From an uncultured Isosphaeraceae bacterium (GTDB lineage: Bacteria > Planctomycetota > Planctomycetia > Isosphaerales > Isosphaeraceae): a DNA stretch of 64,000 bases. Within the stretch, counting starts at the first letter, position 1. Each line of letters begins with the position of its first letter. The notes under the pieces were generated by a model. The model saw only the letters and a program-made list of their open reading frames with translations. It was not told the origin of the DNA and did no database searches. The position numbers and the translations under genes are program-made. Location: contig CAMFLR010000014.1 of the NCBI GenBank assembly GCA_945957605.1, forward strand, positions 62,001 to 126,000, written 5' to 3'. Positions 7,921 through 15,568 of the stretch are shown here, piece by piece.

Positions 7921-9150
7921 TTACACCTGTCCCCACTTCGCCACACCGCCACCTCGAAGCGCCTTGTTTGCCAGATGCGCCGCCGAGGCCGCTGATACTC
8001 CTGCCTCGGCCGGCGCAACGGGCGCGGTTCGGCTGCGGATCGACTCGACCCAGTTCGTCAGGTGCAGCAACTCGGCGTCGGGCTTGTCGTAGAAATCTTG
8101 CCCCTTGCGGCCAGTGCCGATGATCAACTCCTCGCCTTTGCCCTTCTTGCTGACCTCGGGTACAAGTTCCATCCGGCCGCGATCGAGGTAGAGATTCGCC
8201 TCGGTTCCCATGAACACAATGTGGGCGCCTTCGCGCGCGTTCGAGAATGTCCCTTCAAAGTGCACTTGTACCTTGTTGGGATATTCGAGAACCGTTTGCA
8301 CCGTGTCGGGCGTTTCCCAGACGCCTTCGCTGTTTACCGATTCACCCATCGCCACTGCCGCGAGCGGGTGATCGGCGCCTAAGAACCAGTGCGCGACGTC
8401 GATCCAGTGCACCATCAGGTCGGTGAAGATGCCGCCGCCGAAATCCCAGAACCAGCGCCAGTTGCGGTAGCGATATTCGTCGAACGGCTGGTCGGGGGCG
8501 TTGCCCAGGAATGCTTTCCAGTCGAGTTTGGAGGCATCGACACCTTGCGGCCCCTTGCGAGCGCGGTCGGCGTTGCGATTCCAGGTAAGGTGAACCTTAC
8601 GAATTTGTCCGAGCCGCCCTTCTTTGACAAGCTCATAACCACGACGACATTGCGGCATGCTACGCTGCTGCATCCCAACCTGAACGATTCGTGCGTTCTT
8701 ATTCTGGGCGTCGATCACCGATTGCCCTTCGGCCAGGTTGTGCGTCAGCGGCTTCTCGACGTACACATCCTTCCCGGCGGCGCAGGCGTCGATGGTGATC
8801 GGCACGTGCCAGTGGTCAGGCGTGGCGATCAAAACGGCGTCGATGTCCTTGCGATCGAGCAACGCTTTGTAGTTCGGCGTGGCGAACCCGGCGGGGTCGA
8901 TCAACCCTCGCGCCGATGCCAGATTGGGACCATAAATATCGGCCGCGGCCGTCACCTTGACGCCTGGAACGCGCGTCAAGGCGCCCAGCAAATGACGGCA
9001 ACGTCCACCCACGCCGATGAGACCGACGTTGATCGTCTCGTTCGCTCCCAATGCGCGCGAGGCCGGGATTGCGGCTGTTGCGCCAACAACGGCAGCGGCT
9101 TGCAGGAAGACGCGTCGATTGGGCGAATGCGAGGTGCGGTCGTTCGTCAT
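7921..9150 (-). CDS. Tat-exported Gfo/Idh/MocA family oxidoreductase
   Basis: Probable NAD(P)-dependent sugar or cyclitol dehydrogenase acting outside the cytoplasm. The start used is the ATG at 9150 (409 residues); a TTG at 9165 is also possible. A twin-arginine leader (NRRVFLQAAAVVGATAAIP) precedes the Rossmann fold, which has VGLIGVGGRCRHLL as the dinucleotide-binding loop. The family's EKPLTHN motif carries the catalytic Lys (about residue 130), after ATPDHWHVPI. The C-terminal alpha/beta part has WRWFWDFGGGIFTDLMVHWID and GTEANLYLDRGRMEL. Planctomycetes carry many such exported paralogues, thought to modify sugars in the cell envelope. The exact substrate cannot be read from the sequence. 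Confidence 0.95.
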   Translation of the reverse strand: MTNDRTSHSPNRRVFLQAAAVVGATAAIPASRALGANETINVGLIGVGGRCRHLLGALTRVPGVKVTAAADIYGPNLASARGLIDPAGFATPNYKALLDRKDIDAVLIATPDHWHVPITIDACAAGKDVYVEKPLTHNLAEGQSVIDAQNKNARIVQVGMQQRSMPQCRRGYELVKEGRLGQIRKVHLTWNRNADRARKGPQGVDASKLDWKAFLGNAPDQPFDEYRYRNWRWFWDFGGGIFTDLMVHWIDVAHWFLGADHPLAAVAMGESVNSEGVWETPDTVQTVLEYPNKVQVHFEGTFSNAREGAHIVFMGTEANLYLDRGRMELVPEVSKKGKGEELIIGTGRKGQDFYDKPDAELLHLTNWVESIRSRTAPVAPAEAGVSAASAAHLANKALRGGGVAKWGQV

Positions 9151-9436
9151 GACCCTGGCCCCCAAAATCTGGCTGGCTGCGATGTTGAATTGGCACGTTT
9201 TTTCGCGGGTGGAATGACCGCAATTAAACCAGTGCGGTCGCCCTTCGTCAAAAGTGTGATTGGGATCGCGCGTGGCTGTTTCGATCGAGATGGCAAACTA
9301 AGGCGTATTGCTCGATCACGCAAACTTATCCGTTTGGCTTAAATGCTCACTTGAATCCGTCAGCGACTCGCGTCATCTTAACTCGGACGCTCCCTGCCAA
9401 TGGATTCGCGCAGTTGCCCCGTTCGGAGACGCCGCC

Positions 9437-10258
9437 TTGACGCTTTACTGGCTTTATGACCTGCCCAACTGGCTATTTGCGCTGATCACTGTAATGGCGA
9501 TGGTATTTCCATCGCTGGTCGGCCTCGTGTTGACTCGCCCACTGATCAAGCGCTTGTTCCGGCAGACGGGCAATCACAACGATATTGTGAGTTACTACTT
9601 CGCTGCCGTTGGCGTGTTTTATGGTCTGGCGCTGGGGCTAATTGCTGTCGCGACGTATCAAAATTACTCCGACGCCGACGGCAAGGCGACCAAGGAGGCG
9701 AACGCGATTGGCTCGTTGTATCGCGACCTCGACTTCTATCCCGAGCCACTGCGCAAGGACCTGGAATCGCAGCTCACCAATTACCTTCGTTTCATCATCA
9801 AAAAAGAATGGCCCGCGCATCACGAAGGGAACTTCGTCGACGGCGGCGAAGATATGATCGAACGGTTCGAAAACACGCTGATGTCGTTTGAACCGGTCAA
9901 GGAACGCGAGAAAATCACGCACGCCGAGGCGATCGAGTCGCTCGAGCAAGTCGTACAAAATCGCGCCTATCGACTCGAAGCCGTAAGCACCGCGCTCCCG
10001 GCGGTTTTATGGGGCGTGGTGGTCATCGGCGCGGGGATCAACATCGTGATGACGTACCTGTTCGTCGTGGATAACTTCGCGCTCCACATCATTCTGATCG
10101 CACTCTTTGCCACATGCCTGGGATTGTTGATCTTTCTGACGGCCGCGATGGATAATCCATTCCGCGGCGAGTTCAGCGTTTCAGCCGACTCGTATCAGTC
10201 GGTGCTCGAAAACGTGATGAAGCAGTCGCTCGAGCCGAAGCCAGTTCTCGGCCCCTGA
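9437..10258 (+). CDS. DUF4239 (bestrophin-like) membrane protein
   Basis: A 273-residue protein with two hydrophobic helices near the N-terminus (WLFALITVMAMVFPSLVGLV and YYFAAVGVFYGLALGLIAVA), a soluble helical middle, and two more near the C-terminus (ALPAVLWGVVVIGAGINIVM and IILIALFATCLGLLIFLTA). This layout, the NDIVSYYFAAVGVFYGL block and the KEANAIGSLYRDLD stretch fit DUF4239, which has a bestrophin-like topology. The start is taken as the TTG at 9437, with GGAG 8 nt upstream, because MTLYWLYDLPNW is a natural N-terminus. An upstream TTG at 9308 adds 43 unlikely residues. An ion-channel role is inferred from the fold only. Confidence 0.83.
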   Translation: MTLYWLYDLPNWLFALITVMAMVFPSLVGLVLTRPLIKRLFRQTGNHNDIVSYYFAAVGVFYGLALGLIAVATYQNYSDADGKATKEANAIGSLYRDLDFYPEPLRKDLESQLTNYLRFIIKKEWPAHHEGNFVDGGEDMIERFENTLMSFEPVKEREKITHAEAIESLEQVVQNRAYRLEAVSTALPAVLWGVVVIGAGINIVMTYLFVVDNFALHIILIALFATCLGLLIFLTAAMDNPFRGEFSVSADSYQSVLENVMKQSLEPKPVLGP

Positions 10259-10308
10259 GACTCACGCGAATTTCAAGGGGAAACGGCACACCGAAGCGCT
10301 TGTTCGTC

Positions 10309-11127
10309 TCACACCCGAACGCCACGCGCAACCGCGACAAAGATGTAGGGCCGCTCGCCGCTATCGTGACGAATCGGCCGCACAACATACGGGTTGAATA
10401 GCGACGACGGTAAGCGGTCGTTCTGCTGGATCAAGTTTTCGACGGCGTTTCGCGCCCCAGCATCAAGCTGCGGCCGAAGCGCGGGACAGAGCAACGTCGA
10501 AAGCCGCCAGAATCCCTTGACCTTGAGCCACTGCGAATGCTCGGCCGCAAGACTACGAGGATGCCACCACGCCGCCGTTCTTGGGAACTGCGTGTAGAGC
10601 GTAACCTCGCGAAACTTGCGGCCTAGCAACTCGCGAAATTCATCTTCGTCAAACTCGCGAACGTGGAACGGGTTGCTCGACGAATCCCCGGTGTACACAG
10701 GCCGATTCGGCGTCGAGATGACGAGCGTGCCATCTTCGGCAAGCACTCGCGTGCATTCGTCGACGAATGTTTCAGGCGCGGGAACGTGCTCGATCGTCTC
10801 GAACGAAACGACGACGTCAACCGAGCGATCGGGGAGCGGAATTGCCTGCGCATCTCCAGGACGCGCATCGATTCCATATTTGGTTCGCGCGTGCTCGCAG
10901 GTCTCGGGCGAAACGTCGACGCCAATCAGGCTCGATGCGCCGGCTCTCGCCAACCCCGAAGCGCCATAACCTTCACCACAAGCGATGTCGAGCACGCGTT
11001 TGTCGCGCACGAATTGCCGGGCGAACCGATAGCGTTCGACGTGCTCCCAAAAGATCCGCGGATGGGCGGATTCGGGCTCCATCCGCTCGGTGAAGTGGTC
11101 GGGAGCACGTTCGTCGCTAATCGCCAT
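10309..11127 (-). CDS. Class I SAM-dependent methyltransferase
   Basis: A 272-residue soluble protein. Motif I of the SAM site is VLDIACGEGYGASGLA (about residues 45-60), followed by LIGVDVSPETCEHARTKYG for the acidic loop. Then come VVVSFETIEHVPAPETFVDE (motif IV region) and VLAEDGTLVISTPNRPVY, all typical of the Methyltransf_11/UbiE-like fold. The C-terminal third (FREVTLYTQFPRTAAWWHPR) is not specific. Substrate unknown; such proteins often act on sugars or lipids in envelope biosynthesis. It shares the strand with the PEP-CTERM and second methyltransferase genes, but the gaps suggest separate units. Confidence 0.92.
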   Translation of the reverse strand: MAISDERAPDHFTERMEPESAHPRIFWEHVERYRFARQFVRDKRVLDIACGEGYGASGLARAGASSLIGVDVSPETCEHARTKYGIDARPGDAQAIPLPDRSVDVVVSFETIEHVPAPETFVDECTRVLAEDGTLVISTPNRPVYTGDSSSNPFHVREFDEDEFRELLGRKFREVTLYTQFPRTAAWWHPRSLAAEHSQWLKVKGFWRLSTLLCPALRPQLDAGARNAVENLIQQNDRLPSSLFNPYVVRPIRHDSGERPYIFVAVARGVRV

Positions 11128-11196
11128 GACACTCAGAGCTTCGTCGTGATCTTGGTCGTCACTATTCGAAGCTCCACGGTATCAGGCACAGGCGAT

Positions 11197-11736
11197 TCAC
11201 GCCATCGCACGGCGCCTTGCGCGAGTTCTCGCGTACGTCGCGCCCGCGGCCATGACGACGCCCATGAACCACGTCGATGGCTCGGGCACAGTCTGGTTCG
11301 CGGGTGGTGTGATCGGAGGTGGAGCGGGAATCACCGTCTGAGGTGCGGGCGTCGGCGGGGTGACGGCGGGTAAAGGCGGCAGGTAGCTCGCCAGAATCGG
11401 CGCGACGTTCGGGTGGTAATGATCGAACCGCGTCGGATTCAGGCTTCGGCGAAAGAGCAGAAATTCGAGGAACGGCGTATCGGCGACCGTACCGTCGGCA
11501 TTTTGCGCGAGCCGCGTTCCGTGAGGGATCCGCGGATTCACGTGCGACCAGAGCGATGGTCCTGCAGCGAGAAATGCCGAAAACGACAGATTCGTCGTCG
11601 GCGGGGGCTTGAGCACAGCATTATGACGAATTCGCGCGGCAGAGGCTGGACCAGCAACGCCCAGCACGAGCGCGAGTGCAACGCCGGAGAGAAACACGCG
11701 ATGATTCAACCGATCCATCGGAAAAACGCGCGGCAT
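11197..11736 (-). CDS. PEP-CTERM sorting-domain protein
   Basis: A 179-residue exported protein. A signal peptide (HRVFLSGVALALVLGVAGPA, cut near SAA) leads into a short mature domain of unknown function, a Pro-rich linker (LPPLPAVTPPTPAPQ) and a canonical tripartite sorting tail: VPEPSTW, a hydrophobic helix (FMGVVMAAGATYA) and a basic end (RTRARRR). Such tails are recognised by an exosortase and the protein ends up at the cell surface or in the matrix. No exosortase gene lies in the window. An alternative start six residues downstream (ATG at 11718) gives an equally good signal peptide. Confidence 0.88.
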   Translation of the reverse strand: MPRVFPMDRLNHRVFLSGVALALVLGVAGPASAARIRHNAVLKPPPTTNLSFSAFLAAGPSLWSHVNPRIPHGTRLAQNADGTVADTPFLEFLLFRRSLNPTRFDHYHPNVAPILASYLPPLPAVTPPTPAPQTVIPAPPPITPPANQTVPEPSTWFMGVVMAAGATYARTRARRRAMA

Positions 11737-11944
11737 GAATAGCGAGTCCCAGAGAACGCTGATTAACCTGGTGCAATCGCGGCTTACAAGCCACTACGCA
11801 CAGCAGCGCTCCGCACACTCTCATCGACGCGTCCACTTCTGCCGCTTGAATCGGTTCTGGCGATTTAGGCAATTATGCCGGGCGTCTAGGTAAAGCGATC
11901 CGGTTACGAAGGCCGTCCGGCATGTTGTATTCCGGCAACAATCA

Positions 11945-12832
11945 TCAGCTTATTTTAATGGCTTCATAAACCTGTGCGACATCTTCATCGCGCACGGGAC
12001 CGTAATGTACAACCGTTGCAAAGCCGGTCAGCGCCATCAGTTCGACGATATCCTCGCCGAACTCGGTGAACACGGGATAGCCCGTATCGCCGCCTGGATG
12101 AGCGATCGGCACCGCACGATGCTCGACCTTCCCCGCCCCGTTTAAAACCGACCGCGCATAGGTGCGTTCGACATTCGGCAACATGGGGATCGTAAAAATG
12201 TGCCGACCCGACGGCTTCAACACTCTGCGAATCTGCGCAAGCGCGGCGGCCAAATCGGGCACATGCTCCAAAGTTTCGGACGTCAGCACGAGGTCGAACT
12301 CAGCCGAGTCGTAAGTAAGGGCTGAAAGGTCCTCATGACGCACGCCGTCAATCACCTCGCCGCGCGCTCCACCGTGCCGGAAGTCAGAGACTTTCGTCCG
12401 CGGGTGATTGCGCAGCGATTCGTGCAATCCTTCGATCGTGTTGATCTCGGCGATCGCCAGAGTCTCGATTTCAGGACGGCGAGCCCAGTCGGCAAACGAC
12501 TTAGCCGGCGGTTTGACGGGATAGACGCCGAGAATCACCTGGGCTATGCGCTGGGCCCGTAGCTTCGCGCCGCAGGCTGAACAGCCTAACGACTCCTTGC
12601 GGGTAAACGCGTCGGCGAGTTCGGGCGTAAGCTCCCATAGCTCAATAAGTTTGGGCGGAATGATCCCGGGTTCGAAGAGGAACGCTGCGCGTCGTCCGCA
12701 GCAGACACACCTCCCCACTCTTCCGGCAAGAATCGCCTGCGCGATCGCACGACCGCGCCTCGCCAGGTGATGACCGCCATTCCACAACGGAAGGATCGAT
12801 CGTTTGAGCCAGTGGGGCGGTCGCGGTGCCAA
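11945..12832 (-). CDS. Methyltransferase with N-terminal zinc-ribbon-like cysteines
   Basis: A 295-residue protein starting at TTG, with AAAGGG 7 nt upstream. Residues about 40-90 contain two CxxC pairs (GRCVCCGRR and LGCSACGAKL) separated by about 40 residues, as in a treble-clef or zinc ribbon. The methyltransferase part then shows IETLAIAEINTIEGLHESL, LVLTSETLEHVPDLAAALA and VLKPSGRHIFTIPM. The classical glycine-rich motif I is not obvious, so the SAM site is degenerate or unusual. That C-terminal half resembles methyltransferases found in glycan gene clusters. Divergent from ispG across a 141-nt gap. Substrate unknown. Confidence 0.85.
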   Translation of the reverse strand: MAPRPPHWLKRSILPLWNGGHHLARRGRAIAQAILAGRVGRCVCCGRRAAFLFEPGIIPPKLIELWELTPELADAFTRKESLGCSACGAKLRAQRIAQVILGVYPVKPPAKSFADWARRPEIETLAIAEINTIEGLHESLRNHPRTKVSDFRHGGARGEVIDGVRHEDLSALTYDSAEFDLVLTSETLEHVPDLAAALAQIRRVLKPSGRHIFTIPMLPNVERTYARSVLNGAGKVEHRAVPIAHPGGDTGYPVFTEFGEDIVELMALTGFATVVHYGPVRDEDVAQVYEAIKIS

Positions 12833-12873
12833 GTCGAACCCTTTGTGAGAAGGCCAAGATCCATCGGTCTTCC

Positions 12874-12902
12874 TTGACCATACTTCGCGAAACGACTACC
12901 AT
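12874..12902 (+). promoter_or_regulatory. Predicted sigma-70 promoter of ispG
   Basis: TTGACC (12874-12879), a 17-nt spacer and TACCAT (12897-12902) lie about 70 nt upstream of the ispG ATG. Five of six and four of six consensus matches with ideal spacing make this the best promoter-like sequence in the gap. Confidence 0.55.
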
Positions 12903-12973
12903 AACGGTGCCGGTAGGCGAGACCAGGGACGAGCCCTAAAGACCTATCTTACCAAGCGATTAGGACGGCATCG

Positions 12974-14134
12974 ATGGCCTACAGCACGACGATTTCCCGG
13001 CACAAGACCCGCGAGGTCGCAGTTGGTGATGTGTTGGTCGGCGGCGAGAACCCGATTTGGGTTCAGTCGATGACCACGACGAACACCTTCGACGTGAAGG
13101 AAACCATCGAGCAAATCCATCGTCTCGAAGAGGCCGGCTGCGAAATCGTCCGCGTCACCGTCCCCAAGAAAGAGGACGTCGAGGCGTGCAAGCTGATTCG
13201 CAACGAGATGCGCGTCCCCCTGATCGCCGACATTCACTTTGACTATCGCATGGCCCTCGCTTGCCTCGATGCGGTCACGCCCTCCGGTAAGCGCGCGATC
13301 GACAAGATCCGCATCAATCCCGGTAACATCGGTGGCGTCGACCGCTACAAGGAAGTCATTCGCAAGGCGAAGGACAAGGGTGTGCCCGTCCGCATCGGCG
13401 TGAACTCGGGTAGCCTTGAGGAAGACCTCATCGACAAGTATGGCTTCCCCTGCCCCGAAGCGATGGTCGAAAGCGCGATCCGCGCGATTGAAATTGCCGA
13501 GTCGCTCGGCTTCCACGACATGATCGTCAGCCTCAAGGCGAGCCACGTGCCGACGGCCGTCGAGTGCTACACCCAGTTCGCCGCGCAGAGCAATTATCCC
13601 ACGCACGTCGGCATCACCGAAGCCGGCTCGCGCGAGTACGGCACGATCAAGAGTGCGGCCGGGATCGGCGCGATCCTTCTCCGCGGAATCGGCGACACGA
13701 TTCGCACGTCGCTCCTGGGCGATCCCGTCCCCGAAATCGCCGTCTGCTTTGACATCCTCCGCTCGACCGATCGCCGCGTGAATCGGCCCGAAGTCGTCGC
13801 CTGCCCGACTTGTGGCCGTCTCGACATCGACCTCGAAAAGATCGTCGCCGAAGTCGAAGACAAGATGAAGCACCTCAAGAACCCGCTGCGTATCAGCATT
13901 CTTGGCTGCCTGGTGAACGGTTTCGGCGAGGCGAAAGAAGCCGACCTGGGAATCGCGGCCGGCGGGGGCAAGGGTATTATCTTCAAGCGTGGCGTGCCGA
14001 TTCGCCGCGTGACTGAAGCCGAGATGGTGCAGGCGTTGCTCGAAGAAGTAGAACGCTTCGCCGAGGAAACGCCGGCGCTCAAATCGCACCAGGAAAAAGA
14101 GAAGAAGAAGCCGGTTCTGCCGATTCTCAACTGA
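12974..14134 (+). CDS. ispG: (E)-4-hydroxy-3-methylbut-2-enyl-diphosphate synthase
   Basis: Converts 2-C-methyl-D-erythritol 2,4-cyclodiphosphate to HMBPP in the MEP isoprenoid pathway, using a [4Fe-4S] cluster. The 386-residue product is the short bacterial (two-domain) form. The TIM-barrel half shows the WVQSMTTTNTFDVKETIEQI opening, LIADIHFDYRMALA and RINPGNIGG. The C-terminal half holds the cluster ligands Cys-277 and Cys-280 in CPTCGR and Cys-312 in ILGCLVNGFGEAKEAD, where the Glu of FGE is the fourth ligand. The family's usual GPGE is FGE here, with no loss of the ligand. The last about 30 residues are a Lys/Glu-rich tail. Its stop overlaps the convergent next gene by 8 nt. Confidence 0.97.
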   Translation: MAYSTTISRHKTREVAVGDVLVGGENPIWVQSMTTTNTFDVKETIEQIHRLEEAGCEIVRVTVPKKEDVEACKLIRNEMRVPLIADIHFDYRMALACLDAVTPSGKRAIDKIRINPGNIGGVDRYKEVIRKAKDKGVPVRIGVNSGSLEEDLIDKYGFPCPEAMVESAIRAIEIAESLGFHDMIVSLKASHVPTAVECYTQFAAQSNYPTHVGITEAGSREYGTIKSAAGIGAILLRGIGDTIRTSLLGDPVPEIAVCFDILRSTDRRVNRPEVVACPTCGRLDIDLEKIVAEVEDKMKHLKNPLRISILGCLVNGFGEAKEADLGIAAGGGKGIIFKRGVPIRRVTEAEMVQALLEEVERFAEETPALKSHQEKEKKKPVLPILN

Positions 14135-14900
14135 CAGCGGCGCACCGTGCATCATGAACGGCCAAGGCAAGCCCCGCGTCGGCACTGAGCCCGCGCGGGG
14201 TAAAGCCGAGCGTCCGCGCAGCGACATCGCCGAACAAACATTCGACCGCCGTGGGGAAGTATTCCGAGTCGAGAAACGGCGCGACCACTTCGCGGGTGTA
14301 GGCGAGTTCTTCAACATCCAAGGTCTGGCCATTCCATTCTGCCTGCGACAGCACTTCGCCTTCCTGCGCCATCATCTCGCGCAAAGTTTGCGGATCGCCA
14401 TTCCGCTGCACATAAGCAAGGCGATAAACCGCCGTTTGCACCGCCAAGCGCACAGTCTCGGTCGACGCCGGCTCGCTACTCCATAACACGGCCGTGAGCC
14501 AGTTCTGGCGATGGAGTGACTTCGCACTCGCGCGGTCTTTCAGTCTTCGACTCCCAAATCGAAGACCGAAGTCAACATCGGCCCGATTCGTCCAACCGCC
14601 GAGCAAGTCGTCCACAACAACAAGCCCGATCCGATAGTCACCATCAAGGTCGGGAACGCGCCTGGCCGCGTCATTCATGGCGTGCGCCGCGATTTGTTCC
14701 GCATCCATCTCGATGAATTGCTCAACGAGCGCGAGGACGTGATCCTTAGCCATCGGGTTCATGGCAACGAGCGGAACCAGTTCCAGATCATCGCCGCGCG
14801 TGTTGACGATCGTGCGGAGATAATGCTCGAAACGCGCACGCGACCGCGGCATCCGATAAATCTCGCGTGCCTTCTCCAAGAGAGGTACGTGTTTCAGCAT
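14127..14900 (-). CDS. Hypothetical protein, convergent with ispG
   Basis: A 257-residue soluble protein without a signal peptide, membrane segment or recognised motif. The start is the third of three closely spaced ATGs (MLKHVPLLEKAREIYRMPRS), because a CGGGGG element lies 6 nt before it. The sequence is mixed alpha-helical, with a DGDYRIGLVVVDDLLGGWTN stretch near the middle, a TVRLAVQTAVYRLAYVQRNG helix and a LDSEYFPTAVECLFGD segment towards the C-terminus. Its last codons overlap the 3' end of ispG on the opposite strand by 8 nt. Codon use resembles its neighbours, and the frame is open with no rival frame. Function unknown. Confidence 0.75.
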   Translation of the reverse strand: MLKHVPLLEKAREIYRMPRSRARFEHYLRTIVNTRGDDLELVPLVAMNPMAKDHVLALVEQFIEMDAEQIAAHAMNDAARRVPDLDGDYRIGLVVVDDLLGGWTNRADVDFGLRFGSRRLKDRASAKSLHRQNWLTAVLWSSEPASTETVRLAVQTAVYRLAYVQRNGDPQTLREMMAQEGEVLSQAEWNGQTLDVEELAYTREVVAPFLDSEYFPTAVECLFGDVAARTLGFTPRGLSADAGLALAVHDARCAAVS

Positions 14901-15185
14901 GATCATCCCCCGCACATGAGCAACTACGATTTCCTTCTCTCGTGAATGTCACCCGTTAAGCCACGAAGGTTCGCCCGCATTCCGCCGTTTTGAATCTGAC
15001 CAAGAGTCGGATAATCGCTTCGCAGTTCGATGTAACTAAAATCCGGATCAATGGTTACACCCTTGACCAGCATTCTTAGATTTATCTCAGTTGTCTTGCA
15101 AAAGTTGAACTAGACTAGACTTTGCCACGTCGATGTGTGCGTGGTGAATGTCATCGAAATCTCTTTCTTTGCAATGAGGTGCCGC

Positions 15186-15554
15186 ATGAGCCTGCAATTG
15201 ATTGTGCCAAATCAGATCGTGCTGGGCTACGAAACCATGTTCGTGATTTATGACAGTCAACATGAGTACAAAAGTCTCGAGAAATTCAGTAATTTTACGT
15301 TCATATTCATTGGAAACTCTGGCACGAAGATCAACTTTGTCCCAGTCGGCGATCCCATTCTGATCCAAGGCTATCCCACGTCAAGCGGCGACCCAAGCGG
15401 CGTGCCAGCGCTGATCGTTCGAGCAATCGCGCAGGTTGGTGCTGGGAAGGGCGTCGGTGACGGCCCGGATGATGGCGACGTAATCGGCGAGACGAAAGAC
15501 CCCGTCGGTACTCCGGTACCTTTCGATCCTGCCCCAACTCAGGTTACTCCATAA
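15186..15554 (+). CDS. Hypothetical small protein
   Basis: A 122-residue protein. The ATG at 15186 gives MSLQLIVPNQIVLGYETMF and has a TGAGGTG element upstream; an earlier ATG in frame at 15135 would add 17 residues. The first 70 residues look like beta-strands (FVIYDSQHEY, FTFIFIGNSGTKINFVPVG), and the rest is Gly/Asp/Pro-rich and probably disordered (GDGPDDGDVIGETKDP). No signal peptide, and no family recognised. It lies tail to tail with the large kinase gene, 14 nt apart. Flanking DNA upstream (14901-15185) holds nothing that I can name. Confidence 0.62.
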   Translation: MSLQLIVPNQIVLGYETMFVIYDSQHEYKSLEKFSNFTFIFIGNSGTKINFVPVGDPILIQGYPTSSGDPSGVPALIVRAIAQVGAGKGVGDGPDDGDVIGETKDPVGTPVPFDPAPTQVTP

Positions 15555-15568
15555 ATCAACTAAGGCTG

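Noticed and set aside
12944-14332. Long open frame antisense to ispG (over 460 codons)
   Set aside because: It mirrors the codon structure of ispG, which is identified with certainty by its motifs. The antisense product is Asp/Arg/Gly-rich and resembles nothing.
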